A DNA stretch of 26,952 bases from DAOTWP01 sp034435675 (GTDB lineage: Bacteria > Chloroflexota > Anaerolineae > Aggregatilineales > Phototrophicaceae), in assembly GCA_034435675.1 (NCBI GenBank), contig DAOTWP010000039.1:1-26952 (forward strand), read 5' to 3'. Position numbers and translations under genes: made by a program. Shown in pieces: positions 20,099-26,952 of this stretch. Numbering within the stretch: position 1 is the stretch's first letter; every line of letters starts with the position of its first letter. Under the pieces are notes generated by a model that saw only the letters and a program-made list of their open reading frames with translations, searched no databases and had not been told where the DNA came from.

Positions 20099-23000
20099 AT
20101 GGGCGTCGAAAATCTCACTGGCAAAACACTTGGCAAATATCGCCTGACAAAACTGCTCGGTCTGGGAGGGATGGGCGCGGTTTATCAGGCGCACCAGTCC
20201 GATCTGGACCGCGATGTGGCGGTTAAAGTCATCTCCATGCTGCTGGCAGGGCAGCCCGGCTATCTGGAACGCTTCACCCGCGAAGCAAAAACTGCTGCTG
20301 CGCTGGAACACGCGCACATCGTCCCGGTCTATGACTATGGTACGACGCCCGACGGCGTGAGCTATGTGGTCATGCGTCTGCTGACCGGCGGGGCATTGTC
20401 GGAACGCCTGCATGCGGCAGCGGAGGACATGAACAAGCTGCCCACGCTGGCAGAAACCGCTGAAATCCTGCGCCAGTTGGGCGGCGCGCTGGATTACGCG
20501 CATGGCAGGGGCGTGGTTCATCGCGACATCAAGGCGAACAACGTGATGTTCGATGACCAGCACAGCGCCTTCCTGGTGGATTTCGGCATTGCCAAACTGC
20601 TCAATTCCAACACGATGCTGACCAGCCCCAGCATGGCGATGGGCACACCGGCGTATATGTCGCCGGAGCAGTGGAAGGGCGAAAATATCGGACCCGCCGC
20701 CGACCAGTATGCGCTGGGTGTGATGACTTACGCCATGCTCACCGGGCGTATGCCCTTTGAAGCGCCCACGCCCTATGCGCTGATGAACAAACACCTTAAC
20801 GAGGAACCAACCCCGCCGCAGCAGTGGCGGTCAGATATTCCGTCCGCCGTGATTGCCGTGCTGAACCGGGCGATGGCGAAAGACCCGGCGGCACGCTTCC
20901 AGACTGTGCGCGAATTCGCCAGTGCGTTTTCAGCGGCGGTGCGCGGCGACCTCGCGTTGAATGTTGCGGGTATTCCCGCGCCTGTCAGCCAGACGCCCAC
21001 GCGCCAGCCACCGCTGCCGAAAACCGGCGCTGTGCCCAATCTGGATGCGCCCACCGTGACCCCAGCCACGCCTTCCGGCGCTCCCGGTGTGGGCATTCCT
21101 GCGGCGCTGCGCCAGCAGGGTGAGCACCTGGCCACAGCGGCGCTGCCTGCCCCTGGGCAGCGCGGCGTGAGTCCGCTGGTCTGGGGTGGGCTGCTGCTGC
21201 TGCTGCTGGTGATTGGGGCGGGCGTGCTGCTGCTGGCAAACGCGCAAAACCAGACTGCCGCGCAGGAGACAGCCACCGCAGAGCAGATCGCCGCTGTGGC
21301 AAGCGCAACTGCCCAAACCGCCAGCGCGCAGGCAGTTGCGCAAGCCACTGCCGAGCAAGCCACTGTCGAAGGAGCCATCGCTCAGTCTGCAACGCAGTCT
21401 GCCGCGACTGAGGCGGCACAGACGGTACAGGCGGGCACAGCGCAAGCGGGCACAGCGCAAGCGGGCACAGCGCAGGCGGGCACAGCGAGTGCCCGGACCG
21501 AGGCTGCCCAGACCGCCGCTGTGCAGACCGCCGCTGTGCAGACCGCCGCCGCACAGACAGCAGCAGCGAATACTGCCGGGGCGCGCACAGCAACGGCAGC
21601 GGCACGGACCGAGGCTGCCGCGCTGCAAGTGCCCACCGATACGCCGACTGCCACCAGCACAGCGACGGCGACGCCAACCGCCAGCAGTACGCCGACTGCC
21701 AGTGCCACCGCCACAGCGAGCCACACGCCCACCACGACAGCGACCCCGACCCCGCTGGTGCCCATTCTGGAAGCGCGGCGCGGGGGTATCCCGGTGCGGC
21801 TGGGTCCTGGTCAGGCATACCCTATTCTGGGTGAGCTGGCGCGCGGGGATGTGCTGGAAATCCGGGGCATCAGCGAGGATGGCAACTGGTACGAGGTGCT
21901 GCTGCCCGACGGCGGCACGGGTTGGGTGCCCAGTTCTCCGGCGCTGGTCAACGCTTATGGCGATCTGGACGCTGTAGAAATCGCGCTTGCGCCGACCAAC
22001 ACGCCCAGCGATACCCCGACTCCTACAGCAACACCGACAGCGACGCCGACCAATACGGCAACCGCCACTGCAACCGCCACTGCAACCGCCACGGCGACGG
22101 CGACAGCGACCCCAACGGCGACGGCGACTGATATTCCTACCGCGACACCGGGACAACTCGCGCCCGGCAGACTGCCCACACTCGCCCCACCGCCCACGCG
22201 CGTGCCGGCTGGCGGCGCAACTGCCGCGCCGGTTGCGGAACTGGAGAGCTGCCCCGGTGCGCTGCCGTCACGGATTGCCCCCGGCTTGCAAGGCATCGTG
22301 CTGATGGAAGACGCCCGTGCTGTCAATGTGCGCAGCGGACCGGGAACGGATACGACACGGGTGGATCGCATTGCCCCCGGCACACGCTTCTTCATCGAAC
22401 AGGGTCCGGTCTGCAATGAGGGCATGGCGTGGTTCCGTGTCAGTTATAACAATGGTTCCGGGCGCGGCTGGATAGCCGAAGGCGATCAGAACTATTTTGT
22501 GGGACCCTTCGACCCGGACGCCCCACCGCCCGCGCGTTTTTACCTCTCAGCACAGTGTGATGAAGTACTCGTTGAGGAGGATTTTATCAACGGGCGTGCG
22601 GAAACCGAGTGGTTCGAGGCGGATGGACGTTCGATTGAACGGCTGGCGGACGGCGCCTATGAGATTATCCTGCTGGACTACCCCGGACGCACCACCGCGG
22701 CGACGTCGTGGGGCAGCCTGCAGGAACTGCGTTTTGGCGATGCGCAGGTGGAGGTGGTCGTGCGTGGGACGACCTTCACGCGCGAGGCACAGGCACGCAC
22801 GGGCATCTGGCTGCGCTACCAGGACGAAAGCAACTTCATCGCCTTCATGATTCGCGGCGACGGTGATTTTTACATCGGGCGCTATGAAGGTGGCGATTAT
22901 GTGGACATCGTCAACTGGCGCTTCAGCGAGGCGGTGCAGATCGGCCCGGGCGCGGACAACCTGCTGCGCATGGACAGCGTGGGTAATCACTTCCGCTTTT

Positions 23001-23137
23001 ACATCAACGGGCAGTTCGTCTATGAATTTGATGACGCCACCTGGAGCGACGGGCGCATTGCCTTCTTCGCCTCGTCGGACGAACTCCCGGCGACCTTCCA
23101 GTTGGACTATATTCGCGTCTGCGCGATTAACCCGTAG
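20099..23137 (+). CDS. Receptor Ser/Thr kinase with SH3-like and lectin-like domains
   Basis: A 1012-residue membrane kinase. Kinase domain about 10-280: Gly loop LGLGGMGAVY, K43, E62, HRDIKANN (D143), DFG (161-163), MSPEQ. One membrane helix (about 360-380) has the kinase inside. Outside come an Ala/Gln/Thr linker (385-510) with pentapeptide repeats AGTAQ and QTAAV, a Thr/Pro linker, a first SH3b domain (about 555-615, PVRLGPGQAYPILGEL, GNWYEVLLPDGGTGWV), a TATATAT spacer (about 650-675), a second SH3b (about 735-795, AVNVRSGPGTDTTRVDRI, WFRVSYNNGSGRGWI) and a beta-rich C-terminus (about 820-1012) resembling concanavalin-like/DUF1080 folds (GIWLRYQDESNFIAFMI, FYINGQFVYEFDD). Cell-wall glycan sensing is inferred. 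An AraC-type gene starts 8 nt after its stop. HRDIKANN replaces the common HRDIKPAN. Confidence 0.95.
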   Translation: MGVENLTGKTLGKYRLTKLLGLGGMGAVYQAHQSDLDRDVAVKVISMLLAGQPGYLERFTREAKTAAALEHAHIVPVYDYGTTPDGVSYVVMRLLTGGALSERLHAAAEDMNKLPTLAETAEILRQLGGALDYAHGRGVVHRDIKANNVMFDDQHSAFLVDFGIAKLLNSNTMLTSPSMAMGTPAYMSPEQWKGENIGPAADQYALGVMTYAMLTGRMPFEAPTPYALMNKHLNEEPTPPQQWRSDIPSAVIAVLNRAMAKDPAARFQTVREFASAFSAAVRGDLALNVAGIPAPVSQTPTRQPPLPKTGAVPNLDAPTVTPATPSGAPGVGIPAALRQQGEHLATAALPAPGQRGVSPLVWGGLLLLLLVIGAGVLLLANAQNQTAAQETATAEQIAAVASATAQTASAQAVAQATAEQATVEGAIAQSATQSAATEAAQTVQAGTAQAGTAQAGTAQAGTASARTEAAQTAAVQTAAVQTAAAQTAAANTAGARTATAAARTEAAALQVPTDTPTATSTATATPTASSTPTASATATASHTPTTTATPTPLVPILEARRGGIPVRLGPGQAYPILGELARGDVLEIRGISEDGNWYEVLLPDGGTGWVPSSPALVNAYGDLDAVEIALAPTNTPSDTPTPTATPTATPTNTATATATATATATATATATPTATATDIPTATPGQLAPGRLPTLAPPPTRVPAGGATAAPVAELESCPGALPSRIAPGLQGIVLMEDARAVNVRSGPGTDTTRVDRIAPGTRFFIEQGPVCNEGMAWFRVSYNNGSGRGWIAEGDQNYFVGPFDPDAPPPARFYLSAQCDEVLVEEDFINGRAETEWFEADGRSIERLADGAYEIILLDYPGRTTAATSWGSLQELRFGDAQVEVVVRGTTFTREAQARTGIWLRYQDESNFIAFMIRGDGDFYIGRYEGGDYVDIVNWRFSEAVQIGPGADNLLRMDSVGNHFRFYINGQFVYEFDDATWSDGRIAFFASSDELPATFQLDYIRVCAINP
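21432..21552 (+). repeat. 15-bp in-frame tandem repeats in the kinase linker
   Basis: Within the large kinase gene, units of the form GCGGGCACAGCGCAA (encoding A-G-T-A-Q) repeat four times from about 21432 to 21487. CAGACCGCCGCTGTG-type units (Q-T-A-A-V) repeat about three times from 21510 to 21552. Unit length is 15 nt in both, so copy-number change keeps the frame. The near-identity of copies suggests recent slippage. Confidence 0.8.
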
Positions 23138-23145
23138 GGCGCGCG

Positions 23146-24000
23146 ATGACAGTTGTCTATCGCCCCGCGCCGCCGCTGGATCAGTACATCGAGTGCCTGT
23201 GGTATCAGGATTTGCGAGCGCCCTACCAGCGCGAACGGATTCTGCCTACGGGCACGCTGGAATTGATGATCAACTTCGGCACCCCGTTTCGACTGTACGA
23301 CAGCATGCAGGCGCAGCAGTTCACCCAGTATACCGATGGTTGGATCGTTGGGCTGCACACGACGTATCTGCTGAACGAACTGCTGGGGAACTCGCACCTG
23401 ATCGGTGTGCGCTTCAAGCCCGGCGGCATTCACCCCTTCTTCACCCTGCCCGCATCAGAACTCCATAACCGGGTCGTGCCGCTGGAACTGCTGTGGGGCG
23501 GCTTTTTCCACGAACTGCGCGAGCGCCTGCTGGCAGCGCCTGACACAACAGCGCGCTTTGCGCTGCTGGAACGGGTGCTGCTCACGCGGTGGCACGCTGC
23601 ACAGCATTCAGCGCCAACCGACGCATGGGCGGTTATGCAGTATGCCGTGCGCCAGATGGCGCTGTCGCACGGGGCGCTGAACATCCGTGCCCTCAGTGAC
23701 CAGATTGGCATCAGCCAGAAGCATTTGATTACGTGCTTTCGGCGCATGGTCGGTGTGCCGCCTAAAACGTTGGCGCGCATCTATCGCTTTCAGCATGTGC
23801 TTCACAGCATTGATCCGGTGCAGACCGTCGATTGGGCACAGATTGCGCTGTCGGCACAGTATTATGACCAGTCACACTTTAACCACGACTTCGCCGCCTT
23901 TACCGGGCTGAACCCAACCGCCTATCTGCAGATGCGCCAGCAGGTCTTTGGTGACAGTTTGCGCGCCGGGCAGGACGTGCATTTTGTACCCTGCGATTAA
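23146..24000 (+). CDS. AraC family transcription regulator
   Basis: A 284-residue regulator. The N-terminal part (about 1-130) looks like the DUF6597-type sensor domain found on many AraC regulators (YRPAPPLDQYIECLWYQD, RILPTGTLELMINFG, HLIGVRFKPGGIHPFFTLPASEL). The C-terminal double helix-turn-helix (about 172-266) includes NIRALSDQIGISQKHLITCFRRMVGVPPKTLARIYRF and the second-motif signature IALSAQYYDQSHFNHDFAAFTGLNPTAY. The ATG lies 8 nt after the kinase stop, with AGGG 7 nt upstream, so it is probably co-transcribed with the kinase. That arrangement would allow kinase signalling to feed into the regulator, which is inference. The effector molecule is unknown. Confidence 0.93.
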   Translation: MTVVYRPAPPLDQYIECLWYQDLRAPYQRERILPTGTLELMINFGTPFRLYDSMQAQQFTQYTDGWIVGLHTTYLLNELLGNSHLIGVRFKPGGIHPFFTLPASELHNRVVPLELLWGGFFHELRERLLAAPDTTARFALLERVLLTRWHAAQHSAPTDAWAVMQYAVRQMALSHGALNIRALSDQIGISQKHLITCFRRMVGVPPKTLARIYRFQHVLHSIDPVQTVDWAQIALSAQYYDQSHFNHDFAAFTGLNPTAYLQMRQQVFGDSLRAGQDVHFVPCD

Positions 24001-24085
24001 CCGGTTAACTTTTTACAATACATCCGTTCTATTCTCCGCTACTGTAGACGTGTCAGCAAAGAGTCAACCTAAACAGGAGGCTGAA

Positions 24086-24472
24086 ATGTCTGCATTACAC
24101 TGGTTTGAGATTCCCGTCAATGATATTCAACGTGCGGTTAAGTTCTATGAGCAGGTGCTGGGGACACAAATCCCGGTGCTCGACCTGACCGCGCAGATGG
24201 GCAGTATGATCGGGATGCTGCCGAATCGCGGCGGCACGGGCGGCGCGCTGGTGCAGAATGCACAGCATGGTTATGTACCTGCCAGCATGGGCACGCTGGT
24301 GTATCTGGTGGTGGAGGGCAACCTGACGCGCGCCGTCGAAACCGCGCGTGCGGCGGGGGCTGCAATCCTGCTGCCGCCAACGCCGATGGGCGAAGGCGAG
24401 GGTGGCGGATTCATCGCATGGATCAACGACACCGAAGGTAATCGCATCGGCTTGTTTGCGCAGCAGCAGTAG
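24086..24472 (+). CDS. VOC superfamily (glyoxalase-like) protein
   Basis: A 128-residue protein of the vicinal-oxygen-chelate fold. It shows the two beta-alpha-beta-beta-beta modules: ALHWFEIPVNDIQRAVKFYEQVLG at the start, and LVYLVVEGNLTRAVETARAAGAAILLPP followed by GFIAWINDTEGNRIGLFA at the end. Family members include glyoxalases, dioxygenases and antibiotic-binding proteins. Metal ligands would be expected near H5 and the E in DTEGNRIG, but the substrate cannot be told from sequence. The ATG at 24086 has a perfect AGGAGG 5 nt upstream, the best ribosome site in this area. It lies 85 nt after the AraC-type gene, which may regulate it. A strong hairpin follows. Confidence 0.92.
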   Translation: MSALHWFEIPVNDIQRAVKFYEQVLGTQIPVLDLTAQMGSMIGMLPNRGGTGGALVQNAQHGYVPASMGTLVYLVVEGNLTRAVETARAAGAAILLPPTPMGEGEGGGFIAWINDTEGNRIGLFAQQQ

Positions 24473-24487
24473 CCACCAGAATCACGT

Positions 24488-24512
24488 GAGGGCGCAGTGT
24501 GTCTGCGCCCTC
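24488..24512. terminator. Bidirectional terminator hairpin
   Basis: GAGGGCGCAG (24488-24497) and CTGCGCCCTC (24503-24512) form a perfect 10-bp GC-rich stem with a 5-nt loop, 15 nt after the VOC gene stop and between convergent genes. A second small hairpin (GGGGC-GT-GCCCC, 24545-24556) follows. Neither has a U-tract. Confidence 0.65.
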
Positions 24513-24576
24513 GCAGAAGAAATTGTGACAGTGCGGCACACCAGGGGCGTGCCCCGACGACTACAAATGTTAGCTG

Positions 24577-26328
24577 TTAGAACGCGAAGTGCGTTGCCTG
24601 CGCGGCGACAATCACCCACGTAATAAAGATCGCGCTGATAAACGCTCCGGCGTAAATCGTGCCTGTCTTACGGAAGAAATAGGTCATGATCACGCCGACA
24701 ATCGTCAGCAGTGGGATAAACTGGAAGGCGACAATCGTCAACAGCGACTCGCCCAGCGGCAGAGGTCCACCTGCCATCAACGGGAGGTACTGGAGCAGCA
24801 GCATGGCGATGAAGCCCAGCACCAGCAGCCCGACATTCGCCAGCATCTGCCGCCCGATACCGACCTCGCCACCGCCTGCCCCCTGCAAACGCAGCTGCCC
24901 GTGCAGCGCCACGCCCAGAATCAGGAAGAAGACGATGAAGAATGGCAGGTAGCCCAGGAAAATGCGGAAGTGCAGCGGCGCCATCAGCTTGACGGCGACC
25001 ACCCAGAAGCGGAAGTCCGTCTTGAAGATCAGGTCAGACAGCACCAGCAGCATATAGGCAAACAGCACCACACCCACCGCAAAGACAAATGCTTTGGCGA
25101 TGCCCACCGCGTTCAGCGCCAGCCCGTAGTTGGCAATTGTCGCGCCGTTTTTGCGGTTGGTCGTAAAGTGCCACACGAGGAACAGAATCAGCGTGATCAG
25201 CCCGTTGCCCAGCGCCCAGACCATGATGCCCGTCGTGATGTTCTGCGGGAACAGCGCTGTCGCCGCCGGGATGATGTCCGCGGCGAGGTTTTGCAGCCAG
25301 AAGAACGTCAGGATCGGGATGAAGATCGTCAGTACGTAGGACACATAGCGCAGCGGTCCGCTGACCACCTTCGCTTCCGGCTGCTCCTTGATCATGGTCT
25401 GGAAGAACGGCGTATGCAGCAGGTAATCGCCGAAGCCGACCAGCGCAAAGACCATGCCGACCAGTGCCACCAGCCGCCCGATTTCGTTCCACTGCCAGAC
25501 CTGATCGTTCGGATCAAGCCCGTTGCCGCCGACCAGCGTTTGCTGGTACCAGTCAATCGCTGCCGCCACCGACGGACTGTTGAGGTGATTGCCGGGGTGG
25601 GTCGTTGTCGGTTGGTACAACTGCCGCGCCGTGCCGTCTTCAACCGCGCCATACAACTGCCCGACAACTACCGGCTCGGTGGTGTTGAACGCCGTCTGGA
25701 GCTTCTCCGTCGCCATGATACCGGTGCCGGTTTCTGCGCCCCACATCAGCGCGGAGAACTCGGCCCACGTAGCAAAGACCAGCCCGAAGTTGCGCGGGAA
25801 CTCTGCCGTGCCTTCCGGCGCGCCAAACGTGCCGGTAGAAGATCCTTCGATGACAATCGCGCGGTAATCGTCCGGGTAGGTCCCGGCGGCAATCAGCGAT
25901 GCCCAACCGCCCATCGAATGCCCGCCAAGTCCGATATTGTCCAGATCGACAATATCCAGCGACCGCAGATAGCGCAGCCCGTCCGGTCCGCCGAAACCGT
26001 TGGCAAACGCGGGACCGTCCGAATAGCCGTGCCCGGTCTGATCCAGCGCCAGCACGACATAGCCGCGCCGCGCATACTCAATGGCGAATGGCGCCTGTGT
26101 TTCGCGTGAGTTGATGTAACCGTGAATGGCAAGGATCCCCGGCGCAGGGGTTTCGGCAGTGACGCCGGGCGGGATATACAGCAGCCCGCTCATGATAATG
26201 CCGTTTGTGCCCGCAAAGCGCACATCGCGAATGTCAATGGTTCCGCCGCTGGTCTGTGTCTGCCACGCGACGAATCCCCCGATAAGAACCAGTAATAATC
26301 CGATTACCAGACTCCATCGGCGTAACAT
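24577..26328 (-). CDS. Alpha/beta hydrolase fused to polytopic membrane domain
   Basis: A 583-residue membrane protein. After an N-terminal membrane helix (about 5-22) comes an alpha/beta-hydrolase domain (about 30-260): GILAIHGYINS near the oxyanion position, LDQTGHGYSDGP, and nucleophile elbow GHSMGG (136-141, Ser138). A catalytic histidine may be H244 or H248 (THPGNH). The domain lacks the usual C-terminal helical ending. Residues about 285-583 form roughly eight hydrophobic helices (VALVGMVFALVGFGDYLL, FLGYLPFFIVFFLILGVAL, NVGLLVLGFIAMLLLQYLP, IYAGAFISAIFITWVIVAA). The hydrolase would face outside if the first helix is N-in. Substrate unknown; lipid or ester hydrolysis is a guess. AGGAG lies 8 nt before the ATG. 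A perfect dyad lies upstream. Confidence 0.88.
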   Translation of the reverse strand: MLRRWSLVIGLLLVLIGGFVAWQTQTSGGTIDIRDVRFAGTNGIIMSGLLYIPPGVTAETPAPGILAIHGYINSRETQAPFAIEYARRGYVVLALDQTGHGYSDGPAFANGFGGPDGLRYLRSLDIVDLDNIGLGGHSMGGWASLIAAGTYPDDYRAIVIEGSSTGTFGAPEGTAEFPRNFGLVFATWAEFSALMWGAETGTGIMATEKLQTAFNTTEPVVVGQLYGAVEDGTARQLYQPTTTHPGNHLNSPSVAAAIDWYQQTLVGGNGLDPNDQVWQWNEIGRLVALVGMVFALVGFGDYLLHTPFFQTMIKEQPEAKVVSGPLRYVSYVLTIFIPILTFFWLQNLAADIIPAATALFPQNITTGIMVWALGNGLITLILFLVWHFTTNRKNGATIANYGLALNAVGIAKAFVFAVGVVLFAYMLLVLSDLIFKTDFRFWVVAVKLMAPLHFRIFLGYLPFFIVFFLILGVALHGQLRLQGAGGGEVGIGRQMLANVGLLVLGFIAMLLLQYLPLMAGGPLPLGESLLTIVAFQFIPLLTIVGVIMTYFFRKTGTIYAGAFISAIFITWVIVAAQATHFAF

Positions 26329-26364
26329 GATCGCTTCTCCTCCTAAAAACTAAAAGCATTTTTT

Positions 26365-26387
26365 ATGACATGCAGGACGCATGTCAT
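26365..26387. promoter_or_regulatory. 23-bp perfect dyad, probable operator of hydrolase gene
   Basis: ATGACATGC (26365-26373) and GCATGTCAT (26379-26387) are perfect 9-bp arms around a 5-nt spacer, 37 nt upstream of the hydrolase ATG on the minus strand. The size and symmetry are typical of a dimeric repressor site (for example TetR or GntR type). No regulator gene is adjacent. The local -10/-35 match is weak. Confidence 0.6.
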
Positions 26388-26462
26388 TTAAACATTTCTT
26401 AAAATATAGCGCGCACATTGAGCGTTATCAAATGCAATGGACTGTACCAAAGCCGCCCCCCC

Positions 26463-26490
26463 TTGACACGCCCTGCGCGGCAGCTATAAT
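26463..26490 (+). promoter_or_regulatory. Consensus sigma-70-type promoter for rplJ
   Basis: TTGACA (26463-26468) and TATAAT (26485-26490) are both perfect consensus hexamers with a 16-nt spacer. Transcription would start near 26497, immediately before the L10 leader. This is the strongest promoter in the window, as expected for a ribosomal protein operon. Confidence 0.9.
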
Positions 26491-26506
26491 GCTTCTCGCT
26501 CAGTAA

Positions 26507-26695
26507 TGAGCAGTCTTTGCTACAGACAGCAGGGGCGCGCAGCACTGCCTGCGCCTTAATCAGCCTGCCGAGGTGAGGGCGTCCCCAATTGGATCATGCA
26601 CAAGCACAGCACGCGCTGCTGTATGTGGACTTGCACCGACTGGCGACCTTTACCCACTGTAGAGGTCGCTTTTTGATTGTGGCGACCGGTATGGA
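26507..26695 (+). ncRNA. Ribosomal protein L10 leader RNA
   Basis: The untranslated leader of rplJ carries the recognisable L10-leader core: ACAGACAGCAGGGGC near 26522-26536, then GCCTTAATCAGCC and CTGCCGAGGTGAGGG near 26564-26578. In other bacteria L10 (as L10-L7/L12 complex) binds this kink-turn-containing structure and represses its own operon. Position, promoter and downstream rplJ all agree. Boundaries are approximate because the fold was not computed. Confidence 0.85.
26643..26674 (+). terminator. Rho-independent attenuator in the rplJ leader
   Basis: GCGACCTTTA (26643-26652) pairs with TAGAGGTCGC (26660-26669), 10 bp with one G-U, loop CCCACTG, directly followed by TTTTT (26670-26674). 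It is a textbook intrinsic terminator inside the leader, 77 nt before the rplJ start, so it probably attenuates the operon in response to L10 binding. A second GGCGACC at 26681-26687 could compete for GGTCGC. Confidence 0.8.
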
Positions 26696-26751
26696 GGCAC
26701 AGCACGCCTGCTGCCTCCCCCCAAAAATTTATCGGAAAGGAGGAACGCACG

Positions 26752-26952
26752 TTGCCAATTACAAAAGAGCGTAAAGAAGAACTCGTGGCACAGTACAACG
26801 ACATTCTGGCAGAAGCCGATGGTTTCGTGGTGCTGGAGTACACCCGGCTTCCGGTGTTCCGCGCTCAGGAACTGCGCCGCAAGCTGCGCGATTCGGCTGG
26901 GCAGTATGTCATCACCAAGAACACGCTGTTCAAAATCGCACTGGAAGCAAAC
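26752..26952 (+). CDS. rplJ: Ribosomal protein L10, N-terminal part (cut by window end)
   Basis: The first 67 codons of L10, the base of the ribosomal stalk that carries L7/L12. The product starts MPITKERKEELVAQYNDIL and continues with GFVVLEYTRLPVFRAQELRRKLR and YVITKNTLFKIALE, the standard L10 N-terminal domain that binds 23S rRNA. The start is a TTG at 26752, supported by AAAGGAGG 8 nt upstream and by the position of the conserved PITKE start. The gene runs off the window; rplL would be expected to follow. Expression is controlled by the upstream leader and attenuator. Confidence 0.95.
   Translation, partial: MPITKERKEELVAQYNDILAEADGFVVLEYTRLPVFRAQELRRKLRDSAGQYVITKNTLFKIALEAN

Noticed and set aside
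20930..22156. 408-codon minus-strand frame rich in Arg/Gly/Cys
   Set aside because: It is the antisense of the repeat-rich kinase linker, and its apparent repeats only reflect the repeats in the real gene.
24589..26109. 506-codon plus-strand frame opposite the alpha/beta hydrolase
   Set aside because: It has an extreme Arg/Gln/Asp/His composition typical of the antisense of a membrane protein, and no ribosome site or family.

Overview
The window looks like chromosomal DNA from a Chloroflexota bacterium, probably of the Anaerolineae type. This is an inference from gene style, not a database match. The clues are a GC-rich genome, two membrane-anchored Ser/Thr protein kinases with Ala/Thr/Pro-rich linkers, a TIR protein and a WD40 lipoprotein with the same extracytoplasmic style, Uma2 and DUF3467 proteins, a bacterial translin-like protein, and consensus sigma-70-type promoters. 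I saw no tRNA, rRNA, CRISPR array, phage or transposase gene.

Layout. Bases 1-4700 are housekeeping and small genes: gatB (+), a small PH-like protein (-) divergent from ssb (+), a DUF3467/translin-like two-gene operon (+) and a Uma2 nuclease-like gene (+), ended by a bidirectional hairpin. Bases 4.7-10.8 kb are signalling and possible stress or defence genes: a patatin-like phospholipase (-) divergent from a membrane-anchored TIR protein (+), with a 17-bp perfect palindrome on the phospholipase promoter. After a non-coding inverted-repeat element come a WD40 lipoprotein and a receptor kinase on the - strand, coupled by a 1-nt start/stop overlap. A 600-bp gene-poor gap follows.

Bases 11.4-14.4 kb hold a complete phosphorelay operon on the - strand: one membrane histidine kinase followed by three single-domain response regulators that share the same C-terminal tail. 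Bases 14.6-19.9 kb (+) carry a HerA-like ATPase, a Crp/Fnr regulator and a run of three small soluble histidine-kinase-like proteins. Of these, one is complete, one has a ruined ATP site and one is only a phosphoacceptor helix region. Bases 20.1-24.5 kb (+) carry a 1012-aa receptor kinase with two SH3-like domains and a lectin-like C-terminus, an AraC-type regulator 8 nt behind it, and a VOC-fold protein. A convergent alpha/beta-hydrolase with a polytopic membrane tail (24.6-26.3 kb, -) has a perfect 9-bp dyad in its promoter region. The window ends in rplJ (L10), preceded by a full-consensus promoter, an L10-leader RNA and a Rho-independent attenuator.

Most of the middle 15 kb is signal transduction: Ser/Thr kinases, His kinases, receivers, Crp, AraC and TIR. 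The least conventional parts are the degenerate histidine-kinase series, the patatin/TIR divergent pair, and the translin-like protein that keeps TRAX-like acidic residues.
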